NCBI GenBank assembly: GCA_022841825.1
Contig: JALHQT010000001.1
Location: 248,001-312,000, forward strand
Source: Anaerolineae bacterium
GTDB taxonomy: Bacteria; Chloroflexota; Anaerolineae; Aggregatilineales; Phototrophicaceae
Direction: 5' to 3'
DNA length: 64,000 nucleotides
Below are positions 35,832-44,198 of this stretch, piece after piece. The notes beneath the pieces are model-generated. The model worked only from the letters and a program-made list of their open reading frames with translations. It did no database searches and was not told the DNA's origin. The position numbers were made by a program, and so were the translations under genes. Each line of letters begins with the position of its first letter. The stretch's first letter is position 1.

Positions 35832-36692
35832 ATGGATCTGATTCTCAATCCCTTCATCACACTGTTGACGCTGTTGTACTCGATCTTCGGCAACAACATG
35901 GTGATCGCTATCGCCATTTTCACAGTTCTGGTACGCCTTGCGACGTATCCTTTGACTGCGCAGCAGCTTCGCTCGTCGTTTGAGATGCAGAAGCTTCAGC
36001 CCAAGATGAAGGAACTTCAGGAGAAGTACAAGAATGACCGGGAGAAGCTCGCGCAGGAGCAGATGAAGCTCTATCGGGATCACAATATTAACCCGGTCGG
36101 TGGCTGCTTACCCCTCCTGATCCAATTCCCGATCTTGATCGCGCTGTATCAGGCAGTGATTCATGCCCTGGCGGGCGTGCCTACGCACCTGATCGATGTT
36201 TCTGGGCGCCTGTTGATCCCTGATCTCGGCAGCCTGCTACCACTGAACAATATGTTTCTTGGCATGAACCTCTCTCAGCCGCCGAATATGGGGAATGTGG
36301 TCGCCATCGCGGTCATCGGTCTGACGGTGATCACGACCTGGCTGCAAATGAGGCTGTCGATGCCGAAACCCCAGGCGCAGCCATCTGCTGATGGAAAGCC
36401 AGACCAGATGGCATCGGTCAATCAGTCCATGACCACGATCATGCCCATCATGTATGGCTTTTTCGCACTGAGCTTTTCGATAGGTCTCTCGATTTACTTC
36501 ATCATCTCTAACTTGATAGGTATCGTTCAGGCATGGGTGATGAAGCGGCAGCGTGAGCAATTAGAGGCTGCTGCCGGTGGCGGTGGACCGTCGGTCATCG
36601 TAGGGACGCCGAAAACAGTGCTGCCGCAAAATGCGAAGAAAGCAGACGCTTCATCCGTCAACAAGCCGAAGTCCAAAGCGAAGGCTAAGTAA
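35832..36692 (+). CDS. yidC: Membrane protein insertase YidC/Oxa1
   Basis: 286 aa, the short form without the large periplasmic domain of proteobacteria. It has five membrane helices. The conserved positively charged groove Arg is R35 (FTVLVRLATYPLTAQQLRSS). The coiled cytoplasmic loop (QKLQPKMKELQEKYKNDREK) is followed by NPVGGCLPLLIQFPILIALY. A basic Ala/Lys-rich tail (SVNKPKSKAKAK) probably contacts the ribosome. It inserts membrane proteins alone or with Sec. Confidence 0.96.
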   Translation: MDLILNPFITLLTLLYSIFGNNMVIAIAIFTVLVRLATYPLTAQQLRSSFEMQKLQPKMKELQEKYKNDREKLAQEQMKLYRDHNINPVGGCLPLLIQFPILIALYQAVIHALAGVPTHLIDVSGRLLIPDLGSLLPLNNMFLGMNLSQPPNMGNVVAIAVIGLTVITTWLQMRLSMPKPQAQPSADGKPDQMASVNQSMTTIMPIMYGFFALSFSIGLSIYFIISNLIGIVQAWVMKRQREQLEAAAGGGGPSVIVGTPKTVLPQNAKKADASSVNKPKSKAKAK

Positions 36693-36704
36693 TGTCATTG
36701 TTTG

Positions 36705-36724
36705 GCGCTGTCGCTCGACAGCGC
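36705..36724 (+). other. Hairpin between yidC and jag
   Basis: Perfect 8-bp stem GCGCTGTC / GACAGCGC with loop GCTC, no T-tract. It lies in the 55-base gap. It may tune the yidC-to-jag message ratio; it does not look like a full terminator. Confidence 0.4.
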
Positions 36725-36747
36725 TCTCGTCCGTGAAGGATAGCTGC

Positions 36748-37752
36748 ATGGAACGTTCAATAGAGGTTACAGGCGACAGCATCGAGGATGCGATCGCGAA
36801 AGGGCTTTCACATCTGGGTGTAGGTCCTGCAGAAGTCATTGTTGAGGTTCTCGACGAACCCCAGCCGGCAATGTTTGGTATGGAGGCGCGCCCTGCCAAG
36901 GTGCGCCTTCAGCTTTTTGGTGCGCCGCGTTCGGAGACGCCGATTTCGACACCTGTGGCAGACATGCCATCGCTGACACGGATCAGCGATGCTCCACCCG
37001 CGCGTGAAGCACCCCGCGAACGCCGCCCTGCGCCGGAGAAGCAAGGCGAAGGTACCCAGGACGAACGTCGTGCGCCGCGTGCCGAACGCCCGGACCGTCG
37101 TGCTGCCGATGATCGAGGAGACCGGCGCGCTCCACGACGCGACCGCGATGATCGTGCGCCGCGTCCTCGTCGTTCATCCGAACAAGACCTGCTCGACTCG
37201 GTGGTTGATGAGATTGACGAATCGCTGCCACTGGTTGATGTTGCGGCAGAAATTCCGGAGAACCAGCTCGACGAAGAAGCTCAGGTGGCGAAGGTCGTGC
37301 TGAATGAGCTGCTCGAAAAGATGGACATCATCGGACGTATCGTCGTCCGCCGCTCTGCTCCGGATGATCAGTCCGGTGCGGCACCGCTCATTCTCGACAT
37401 TATGAGCAGCGGCAATTCCGGACGACTGGTGGGACGGAGAGGCGAAACGCTCGCGGCGCTCCAATACATCACCCGCCTGATCACGAGCCGCGAGCTTCAG
37501 CGGCGGTCCGATGTCATTGTGGATGCCAACAGTTACAAAGCGCGGCGCGCACAAGCGCTGCACCAGATGGCGCAGCGTATGGCGGACGATGCTGTCTCTG
37601 GCGACAAGACCGTCACGCTTGAACCGATGCCTCCACATGAACGGCGCATTATCCATCTTGCGCTGCGTGACCGTCCGGATGTGACCACACGCAGTGTTGG
37701 CGAAGGTACTGCGCGCAAGGTCACGATTGTGCCGTCCAAGTCGGCGACGTGA
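36748..37752 (+). CDS. jag: RNA-binding protein Jag/KhpB
   Basis: 334 aa from ATG 36748, with GAAGGA seven bases upstream. The order is Jag_N domain (1-50, MERSIEVTGDSIEDAIAKGL), a long Arg/Asp/Pro-rich disordered linker (about 85-150), a KH domain with the GRRGETLAALQYI loop (about 225-245), and an R3H domain at the end (EPMPPHERRIIHLALRDR). It binds RNA and, in other bacteria, works with KhpA in cell-envelope control. The linker is much longer and more charged than usual. The stop overlaps the next gene. Confidence 0.93.
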   Translation: MERSIEVTGDSIEDAIAKGLSHLGVGPAEVIVEVLDEPQPAMFGMEARPAKVRLQLFGAPRSETPISTPVADMPSLTRISDAPPAREAPRERRPAPEKQGEGTQDERRAPRAERPDRRAADDRGDRRAPRRDRDDRAPRPRRSSEQDLLDSVVDEIDESLPLVDVAAEIPENQLDEEAQVAKVVLNELLEKMDIIGRIVVRRSAPDDQSGAAPLILDIMSSGNSGRLVGRRGETLAALQYITRLITSRELQRRSDVIVDANSYKARRAQALHQMAQRMADDAVSGDKTVTLEPMPPHERRIIHLALRDRPDVTTRSVGEGTARKVTIVPSKSAT

Positions 37753-38588
37753 TGGCAGTCCCAGACTATGTTTTGATCGGCAACATCACTGCCGATATCG
37801 CTCCGGACAGCCGCCAGCTTGGCGGCACTGTTTCCTACAGCGCCCCCACTGCCGATGCTTTCGGACTGAGGGTAGGCTTGTTGACCGCAGCAGCGGCTGA
37901 TGAAGTGCTGCTCGCTGATTTGCCGCCTGAGATCGAGCTTGTCCATAAGCCGGTCGCCGCGACGACGACGTTCGAGAACATCTATACGCCGCATGGGCGC
38001 GTTCAATATATTCGCGCGGTTGCAGATCCGCTGCTTCCCGAAGATGTGCCGCTGTCATGGCGGGACGCGCGGCGCGTACATCTTGGTCCCATCGCCGCCG
38101 AGAGCGATCCGACGCTGGGCGCATTGTTCCCTCATGCGAACGTCCTCCTGACCCTGCAAGGCTGCCTGCGTCAGTGGGGCGATGATGGGCGTGTTCACTT
38201 TCGCCGCTGGCTCGACCGTGAGGCGCTGCGGAACATTGATATTGTGGTGTTCAGCGAGGAAGACATTGCCGAAGCGCCGCAGCTTGAGGCGGAATATGCG
38301 TCAGCGGTGCGCCATTTGGTCGTGACACGGGCTGAACGCGGCGGATCGCTGTACATTGATGGCGTGCGCAGCGAGTACTCGACCCCACAGGTGACGCTCG
38401 TGCATCCGACCGGGGCAGGCGATGTTTTCGCCGCTGCACTCTTGTGCGCGTTGGATCGCCTGGAGGGTGATTACATGAAGGCGTGCACTGTTGCTGCCTA
38501 TCTTGCCGCGCAATCTGTGACTCGGGTGGGTTTGGCTGGGGTTCCGAGCGCGTTGGAAGTTCAGGTGGCTTTAGCGGCTGTGCTCTAG
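37752..38588 (+). CDS. PfkB-family sugar/nucleoside kinase
   Basis: 278 aa. The PfkB C-terminal signature with the catalytic base is present (VHPTGAGDVFAAALLCAL, Asp in GAGD). The N-terminus (DYVLIGNITADIAPDSRQLGGTVSYSA, split) matches the ribokinase fold with its Gly-Gly hinge. It phosphorylates a sugar or nucleoside hydroxyl with ATP; the substrate cannot be inferred. ATG 37752 overlaps the jag stop (GTG 37749 also possible), suggesting it rides on the jag transcript. Confidence 0.85.
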   Translation: MAVPDYVLIGNITADIAPDSRQLGGTVSYSAPTADAFGLRVGLLTAAAADEVLLADLPPEIELVHKPVAATTTFENIYTPHGRVQYIRAVADPLLPEDVPLSWRDARRVHLGPIAAESDPTLGALFPHANVLLTLQGCLRQWGDDGRVHFRRWLDREALRNIDIVVFSEEDIAEAPQLEAEYASAVRHLVVTRAERGGSLYIDGVRSEYSTPQVTLVHPTGAGDVFAAALLCALDRLEGDYMKACTVAAYLAAQSVTRVGLAGVPSALEVQVALAAVL

Positions 38589-38622
38589 ACAAAGTTCTTC
38601 TGATTGCAGACGGAGAGGATGT

Positions 38623-39132
38623 ATGAGTCGTTCGGGAATGCTGCTGCTTGGGAAGGAATTCACGGTTCGGGGCGAGATGCTCAAGATTGGGCAAGGCGCG
38701 CCGGACTTCGCGCTGACCGCCAATAACTGGCGCGGCAAAGCACTTGCCGATTTTGCGGGCAAGATCAAGATCATCAGCACGGTTCCTTCGTTGGATACTC
38801 GTGTGTGTTCTACCCAGACTCGACGCTTTAATCAGGAAGCGAGCAGTCTGAGCGCGGATGTGGTCGTTCTGACGATGAGTGCCGACCTCCCCTATGCGCA
38901 GGCGCGTTGGTGCGCGGCGGAAGGCATTGAGCGCGTCGAAACGCTTTCGGATCACAAGACTATGGCGTTTGCGGATGCCTATGGCGTGCTTGTGGTCGAT
39001 ATTCGCATTATGCAGCGCGCCGTCTTCGTCGTCGATGCTTACAATGTTGTGCGTCATGTCGAGTATGTCCACAATATTGATGATGAGCCGGATTACGGCG
39101 CGGTGATTTCGACTGCAAAGGGTCTTGTGTAG
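38623..39132 (+). CDS. tpx: Thiol peroxidase (atypical 2-Cys peroxiredoxin)
   Basis: 169 aa, normal Tpx length. The peroxidatic site is VPSLDTRVCSTQTRRFN (Cys62) and the resolving site is ARWCAAEG (Cys97), matching Tpx spacing. The N-terminal FTVRGEMLKIGQGAPDF is also typical. It reduces peroxides using thioredoxin in the cytoplasm. GGAGAGG precedes the ATG. Confidence 0.95.
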   Translation: MSRSGMLLLGKEFTVRGEMLKIGQGAPDFALTANNWRGKALADFAGKIKIISTVPSLDTRVCSTQTRRFNQEASSLSADVVVLTMSADLPYAQARWCAAEGIERVETLSDHKTMAFADAYGVLVVDIRIMQRAVFVVDAYNVVRHVEYVHNIDDEPDYGAVISTAKGLV

Positions 39133-39153
39133 GGCATTATTAACAGGCGGAAA

Positions 39154-40260
39154 ATGATGAGTGACTCCCGAATTGAAAAACTTGCAGATGTCCTGGTGAA
39201 TTACTCGACGAGCGTCAAGCCCGGAGAGTGGGTGGGCATCCTGGGCGATGTCGCGGCGCTGCCGTATGTGCGGGCAGTGTATGCCGCCGTGGTGAAGGCG
39301 GGGGGTAACCCGTCGCTGATGTTGAGCGACGAGGCGATGGCGCGCACCTTTCTGCGCGATGCCAACGACGACCAGATCGCCTGGCTTGATCCCATGCAAA
39401 CGTTGTACTACGACAATGCGGATGTGTACATTCGGATTGGCGCACAGACGAACACACGCGCGCTGACGAACATTGACGCCAAGCGTGTCCAGCAGGTGGC
39501 AGCGGCGCGACGCTCATGGCTGAGTACACGGATGCAGCGTGCCGCCGAAGGGAAAATGAAGTGGGTGGGCACGCTTGTGCCGACTGAGGCAGTGGCTCAG
39601 GACGCAGGCATGAGCATCGAGGAGTACGAGGACTTCTACTTTGGCGCAACCTTTGTCAGCACAGGCGATCCGGTTGCGGAATGGCGTAAGCTTGGCGAGA
39701 TGCAGCAGAAAAAGATCGACTGGCTGAAGGGCAAGCGCCATGTCAGGCTTCAGGGTCCCAACATCGATCTTGAACTGTCGATTGATGGACGCATCTTCAT
39801 CAACGCCAGCGGCGAGCGCAACATGCCGGACGGAGAAATCTTCACGGGACCCGTCGAGGACTCGGTGAAGGGTTGGGTGCGCTACAGCTATCCGTCGATT
39901 GTGCAGGGAAGGGCGGTGGAAGGGATCGAGCTGCGTTTTGAGCAGGGCAAGATCGTCCACGCGACCGCCGCGAAGAACGAGGAACTGCTGCATGCCCAGA
40001 TCAACACCGACGCGGGCGCGAGCTACCTGGGTGAATTCGCCATCGGTACGAACTTTGGCATCGACAAATTCACCGGACAAATCCTCTTTGACGAGAAGAT
40101 CGGCGGCACGATCCACACTGCAATCGGGCTGGGTTATCCGGATACGGGCAGCAAGAATGTCAGCGCCGTGCATTGGGACATGATCTGCGACATGCGCACC
40201 GACAGCACGATCCATGTCGATGGCGAGCTGTTCTACAAGGATGGCACGTTCGTGGTGTAG
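39154..40260 (+). CDS. M29-family aminopeptidase
   Basis: 368 aa metallopeptidase with two divalent cations that removes N-terminal residues from peptides. Metal-binding elements are visible: SGERNMPDGEIFTGP, then EFAIGTNFGI, then the HTAIGLGYPDTG...VHWDMICDM block with His, Tyr and Asp ligands. The N-terminal domain (DVLVNYSTSVKPGEWVGI) is standard. ATG 39154 or 39157 can be the start. No signal peptide, so cytoplasmic. A strong terminator follows. Confidence 0.93.
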   Translation: MMSDSRIEKLADVLVNYSTSVKPGEWVGILGDVAALPYVRAVYAAVVKAGGNPSLMLSDEAMARTFLRDANDDQIAWLDPMQTLYYDNADVYIRIGAQTNTRALTNIDAKRVQQVAAARRSWLSTRMQRAAEGKMKWVGTLVPTEAVAQDAGMSIEEYEDFYFGATFVSTGDPVAEWRKLGEMQQKKIDWLKGKRHVRLQGPNIDLELSIDGRIFINASGERNMPDGEIFTGPVEDSVKGWVRYSYPSIVQGRAVEGIELRFEQGKIVHATAAKNEELLHAQINTDAGASYLGEFAIGTNFGIDKFTGQILFDEKIGGTIHTAIGLGYPDTGSKNVSAVHWDMICDMRTDSTIHVDGELFYKDGTFVV

Positions 40261-40323
40261 ATGAGGGGATCATTTGTCTTAAAGGGTTTGTAAACAAGCC
40301 TTAAAGGAAATCGACGATAGTTT

Positions 40324-40359
40324 GGGGGCTTGCCTTTCGAGGTAAGCCCCCTTTGTTTT
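40324..40359 (+). terminator. Rho-independent terminator after the M29 peptidase gene
   Basis: An 11-bp stem (40324-40334 with 40341-40351, one G-T pair), loop TTTCGA, and tail TTTGTTTT. Confidence 0.85.
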
Positions 40360-40386
40360 CCTTGAATGTTATCTCAGGAGCACGGT

Positions 40387-41970
40387 ATGCGCGTCAGCAG
40401 TTCTCTGCTTATCTCCATCTTCTTGTTGACCCTGGTCCTCGCAGCGCCGGTGGCGGCGCAAGAGAGTGCACTTTCGCTCGATGTCCTCGGCACCTATGCA
40501 ACGGGTGTGTTTGACGAGTCTGCTGCTGAGGAAGCCGCACACGATGTCGCTTCCCAGCGCTTGTTTGTCGTCAATGGGGCGGCGAACGCCATCGATGTCC
40601 TCGACATGAGTGATCCGACCAGCCTTACGCTGATCGCGCAGATCGAGTTGAGCGAGTATGGCGACAGCGTGACCAATGTCGCGGTGAGCAGCCAGAGCGT
40701 CATTGCAGCGACAGTGGCTGCCGAAGCTGTGGATGGCGCTGGTGGAGTTGTCTTCATGGATGCCGAAGGGACTGTCCTCGGCAGCGTTGAAGTCGGCGCG
40801 CTGCCAGATCATGTCACGTTTACGCCGGATGGCTCCAAGGCGATTACCGCTAACGAAGGTCAACCGAGCGATGACTACACAGTCGATCCGGAAGGCAGCA
40901 TCAGCATCATTGACATCAGCAGCGGCGTGGAGAACGCGGTGGTGACGACGCTCGGTTTCACGGATTTCAACGTCGGTGGGGCACGCGCGGCTGAACTGCC
41001 CGCAGATGTTCGCATTTACGGACCTAACGCAACCGTTGCGCAGGATCTTGAGCCGGAATTCGTCGCCGTGACACCGGATGGCACGACCGCGCTGGTCACG
41101 CTTCAGGAAAACAACGCGCTTGCCGTCATCGATCTGGCGGTGCCGACGATTACGACGATTTATGCGCTGGGCTTCAAAGACCACAACGCCGAGGGCAACG
41201 GTCTCGATCTGAGCAATGAAGATGGCGCGATCAATATCGCCAACTGGCCCGTCTTTGGCATGTATCAGCCGGATGGCATCGCGACGTTCGTCGTCGACGG
41301 TGTGACGTATGCCATCACCGCCAACGAGGGCGACGCTCGTGACTATGACGGCTACAGCGAAGAAGGCGAAGTCAGCGAGATGACGCTTGACGCTGACGCC
41401 TTTGCCAATGCTGCCGATCTCCAAATCGAAGCGAACATGGGCAAGGCGGAAGTGACACTGGCACTGGGCGATAGCGACGGTGATGGCGACTACGAGGCTC
41501 TGTATCTGCCGGGCGCGCGCTCTTTCACGATCTGGGCGCTCGATGGCAGCATCGTGTTCGACAGCGGCGATCAGTTCGAGCAGATCACCGCAGAACTGCT
41601 GCCCGACGACTTTAATGCGACGAACGACGAAAACGGTTCGTTCGACGACCGCAGTGATAACAAGGGTGTCGAGCCAGAAGAAGTCGCTGTCGGCATGGTC
41701 GGCGACCGCCTGTACGCCTTTATTGGCTTTGAACGTCTTGGCGGCATCATCGTCTACGACATCAGCGACCCGGCGGCACCGACCTATGTGACCTATGTGA
41801 ATAACCGTGACTTCGCTGGTGATCCGGAAGCTGGTACTGCTGGCGACCTCGGTCCGGAAGGCGTGAAGTTCATCCCCGCGGTGGACAGCCCGAATGGTAT
41901 GCCGCTGCTGGTGGTTGCGAATGAAATCAGCGGAAGCACGACGGTATATCAGATTAACGCAGGTATGTAG
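40387..41970 (+). CDS. Secreted choice-of-anchor I family beta-propeller protein
   Basis: 527 aa from ATG 40387, with CAGGAG five bases upstream. A Sec signal peptide is clear (SSLLISIFLLTLVLAAPVAA, likely cleaved after AAQ or nearby). The mature part has the repeats of the choice-of-anchor I family: HDVASQRLFVVNGAANAIDV, DHVTFTPDGSKAITANEGQP, GEGSISIIDIS-like and YAITANEGDARDY. Some acidic loops (DSDGDGDYE) suggest calcium binding. Proteins of this group often accompany extracellular phosphatases. It is next to a phytase, so phosphorus scavenging is plausible. No C-terminal anchor is visible. Confidence 0.85.
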   Translation: MRVSSSLLISIFLLTLVLAAPVAAQESALSLDVLGTYATGVFDESAAEEAAHDVASQRLFVVNGAANAIDVLDMSDPTSLTLIAQIELSEYGDSVTNVAVSSQSVIAATVAAEAVDGAGGVVFMDAEGTVLGSVEVGALPDHVTFTPDGSKAITANEGQPSDDYTVDPEGSISIIDISSGVENAVVTTLGFTDFNVGGARAAELPADVRIYGPNATVAQDLEPEFVAVTPDGTTALVTLQENNALAVIDLAVPTITTIYALGFKDHNAEGNGLDLSNEDGAINIANWPVFGMYQPDGIATFVVDGVTYAITANEGDARDYDGYSEEGEVSEMTLDADAFANAADLQIEANMGKAEVTLALGDSDGDGDYEALYLPGARSFTIWALDGSIVFDSGDQFEQITAELLPDDFNATNDENGSFDDRSDNKGVEPEEVAVGMVGDRLYAFIGFERLGGIIVYDISDPAAPTYVTYVNNRDFAGDPEAGTAGDLGPEGVKFIPAVDSPNGMPLLVVANEISGSTTVYQINAGM

Positions 41971-41998
41971 GCGAACGTGTAGATAGGTGGTTCAAGTT

Positions 41999-42025
41999 CG
42001 GGGTACAGCAATGTACCCCGTTTTG
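41999..42025 (+). terminator. Rho-independent terminator between the secreted protein and the phytase
   Basis: A 9-bp stem CGGGGTACA / TGTACCCCG, loop GCAA, tail TTTTG. It separates the two secreted-protein genes, so the phytase needs its own promoter or read-through. Confidence 0.85.
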
Positions 42026-42051
42026 TATTCAGATGAGAGCAAGGATGAGGT

Positions 42052-44148
42052 ATGAGATGCTTATTGATCGCGTTGGTATTGGCAATCACTGCAGTGTCCG
42101 TCAGCGCGCAAGACGTACTGCCGGAGATTCCTGCGCTTGCGGAGACAGCCCCTACGCCGGATGATGGCTCCACTTCCGCGGCGATTTGGCTGCACCCGAC
42201 TGATCTCGCGCAAAGTCTGATCCTCGGCACAGATGACAACCAGGGATTGGGAGTCTATGACCTGGCGGGTAATGAGCTTCAGTTCCTGGACGATGTGCCG
42301 ATTGGCAGCGTTGATGTGCGTTACAACTTTCCATTCGAGGATGGACGCGGGGCAATCGTAGGCGGCAGTGTCAAGGATGAACCCCAGGTCGCTCTGTGGC
42401 GTGTTAATGCGGAAAGCCGCCAGCTTGAAACCATAGGCAGCATCACGATTGGCATCCCAGCCAACGGCTTGTGCATGTATCGCAGCGCCCGAACGGGCGA
42501 ATTCTATGTCTTTGTCAACAGCGAAAATGGCGATGTCGAACAGTACAGCGTGCGCAGCGAAGGCGGCGAAATCACGACTCGTCTGGCGCGCACATTCAGC
42601 GTTGGCTCGGAGACGGAAGGCTGCGTTACGGATGATGAGTTGGCGGCACTCTATATTGGCGAGGAAGAGATTGCCTTGTGGCGTTATGGCGCAGAACCTG
42701 AGGCGGGCAACAGCCGACGGATCGTCGATTTGGTCGGGCGCGGCGGCAATATCTCCGAGCAGGTGGAGGGCTTGGCGCTCGTGTACGGTTCGAATGGGGC
42801 GGGCTATCTGATCGCGTCCAACGAGCAGAACGATTCATTCAACGTCTACGAACGCGGTGGAGCGAATGCGTTCATCGGCGGTTTCACGATTGGGGAAGGC
42901 GAACTGGGCGACCGCGTGACCGAACCGAACGGCATGGCGGTGATGGCGATGCCGCTGGATGCGCAGTTCCCAGACGGATTGTTCGTGACTGCCGATGAAA
43001 CGAACAGCAATCCCAACGGCCGTAACAACTTTAAGCTGGCGTCATGGGGCGCGATTGCGACGGCGATGGGCTTGGAGTCTTACCTGGGACTTTACGATCC
43101 TCGGACTCCGCTTGTGGTCGCGGCAGCGCGCGGCGTGCCTGTGGTGACGGCGGCGCTTGAGACGGAACCTGTCGATGCGGGGATCGACGCGGCAGACGAC
43201 CCGGCGATCTGGGTAAATCCGGCTGATCCCTCGCAGAGCCTCATCATCGGCACCGACAAAACTCCCCAGGGCGGGCTGGTCGTCTACAACCTCGATGGAA
43301 GCATTCGTCAGTTCGTGCCCATTGGGCGCGTCAACAATGTCGATTTGCGCTCCGGTTTCACGCTGGGCGGCGAGGAAACGACGCTCGTCGTTGCGACCAA
43401 TCGTACAGGGCGCGCCATGGTCATTTATGCCCTTGTTCACGCGACGCTCGAACTGCGCGAGGCTGGCGACCCTGTTGTCTCGGATATGCGCGAGGTGTAC
43501 GGCATCTGCATGTATCGCAGTGCGCAGGGCGGCAGCTTCTACGCCTTCGTCAACAGCGCCAATACGGGCGAGACCGAACAATATCTGCTCGAAGACGACG
43601 GTGCCGGACGGGTTTCTGCGACCCTGGTGCGCGAATTCGTGGTGGGCAGCCAGACGGAGGGCTGCGCAGCCGACGATGAGACGGGCGCGCTTTACATGGG
43701 CGAAGAGGCGGTCGGGCTTTGGCGCTACAGCGCAGAAGCTGATGCGGATGATTCGCGGACGCTCGTCGATGGCACGGGCGAGGACGGTGATCTCATCGCG
43801 GATGTCGAAGGCGTCGCGATCTACTATGCAGCCGATGGCGCGGGCTATCTCGTCGTCTCCAGTCAGGGCAGCAGCGAGTTTGTCGTCTATGAACGCGCGG
43901 GCGACAACGCCTATGTCGGGCGTTTCGTCATTATCGAGACGGATGCGGTCGATGCGGTATCGGGTTCCGATGGCTTGGACGTGGTTAATCTTGGCTTGAA
44001 TGATGCATTCCCGGACGGGATGCTGGTGGTGCAGGATGACCTGAATCTGAACCCGGACGGGAACCAAAACTTCAAGCTGGTGTCGTGGACGGACATCGCG
44101 CTGGCGCTCGAACTGCTGACGGATAACAGCTATCAAGTCGGCGGCTAG
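42052..44148 (+). CDS. Secreted two-domain beta-propeller phytase
   Basis: 698 aa. A signal peptide (CLLIALVLAITAVSVSAQ) is followed by two tandem phytase propellers of about 330 residues each. The second (from about 365) has complete active-site motifs DAADDPAIWVNP and NNVDLRSGF. The first is degenerate at the same places (PDDGSTSAAIWLHP; GSVDVRYNF). Paired repeats such as NGLCMYRSARTGEFYVFVNS and YGICMYRSAQGGSFYAFVNS show internal duplication. The enzyme releases phosphate from phytate outside the cell with Ca2+. Dual-domain phytases with an incomplete N-terminal domain are known. The start is ATG 42052. Confidence 0.92.
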   Translation: MRCLLIALVLAITAVSVSAQDVLPEIPALAETAPTPDDGSTSAAIWLHPTDLAQSLILGTDDNQGLGVYDLAGNELQFLDDVPIGSVDVRYNFPFEDGRGAIVGGSVKDEPQVALWRVNAESRQLETIGSITIGIPANGLCMYRSARTGEFYVFVNSENGDVEQYSVRSEGGEITTRLARTFSVGSETEGCVTDDELAALYIGEEEIALWRYGAEPEAGNSRRIVDLVGRGGNISEQVEGLALVYGSNGAGYLIASNEQNDSFNVYERGGANAFIGGFTIGEGELGDRVTEPNGMAVMAMPLDAQFPDGLFVTADETNSNPNGRNNFKLASWGAIATAMGLESYLGLYDPRTPLVVAAARGVPVVTAALETEPVDAGIDAADDPAIWVNPADPSQSLIIGTDKTPQGGLVVYNLDGSIRQFVPIGRVNNVDLRSGFTLGGEETTLVVATNRTGRAMVIYALVHATLELREAGDPVVSDMREVYGICMYRSAQGGSFYAFVNSANTGETEQYLLEDDGAGRVSATLVREFVVGSQTEGCAADDETGALYMGEEAVGLWRYSAEADADDSRTLVDGTGEDGDLIADVEGVAIYYAADGAGYLVVSSQGSSEFVVYERAGDNAYVGRFVIIETDAVDAVSGSDGLDVVNLGLNDAFPDGMLVVQDDLNLNPDGNQNFKLVSWTDIALALELLTDNSYQVGG

Positions 44149-44160
44149 GCTACATGCACA

Positions 44161-44187
44161 TGCGGGTGAGATTCAGTCTCACCCGCA
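44161..44187. terminator. Hairpin between phytase and uvrB (convergent)
   Basis: Perfect 11-bp stem TGCGGGTGAGA / TCTCACCCGCA, loop TTCAG. The T-tract is weak on the plus strand. It probably ends transcription from both sides. Confidence 0.6.
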
Positions 44188-44198
44188 CGGTTTCGTGC

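Noticed and set aside
40272-40310. Inverted repeat before the peptidase terminator
   Set aside because: The arms AAGGGTTTGT / ACAAGCCTT match only partly, so no stable stem was accepted.
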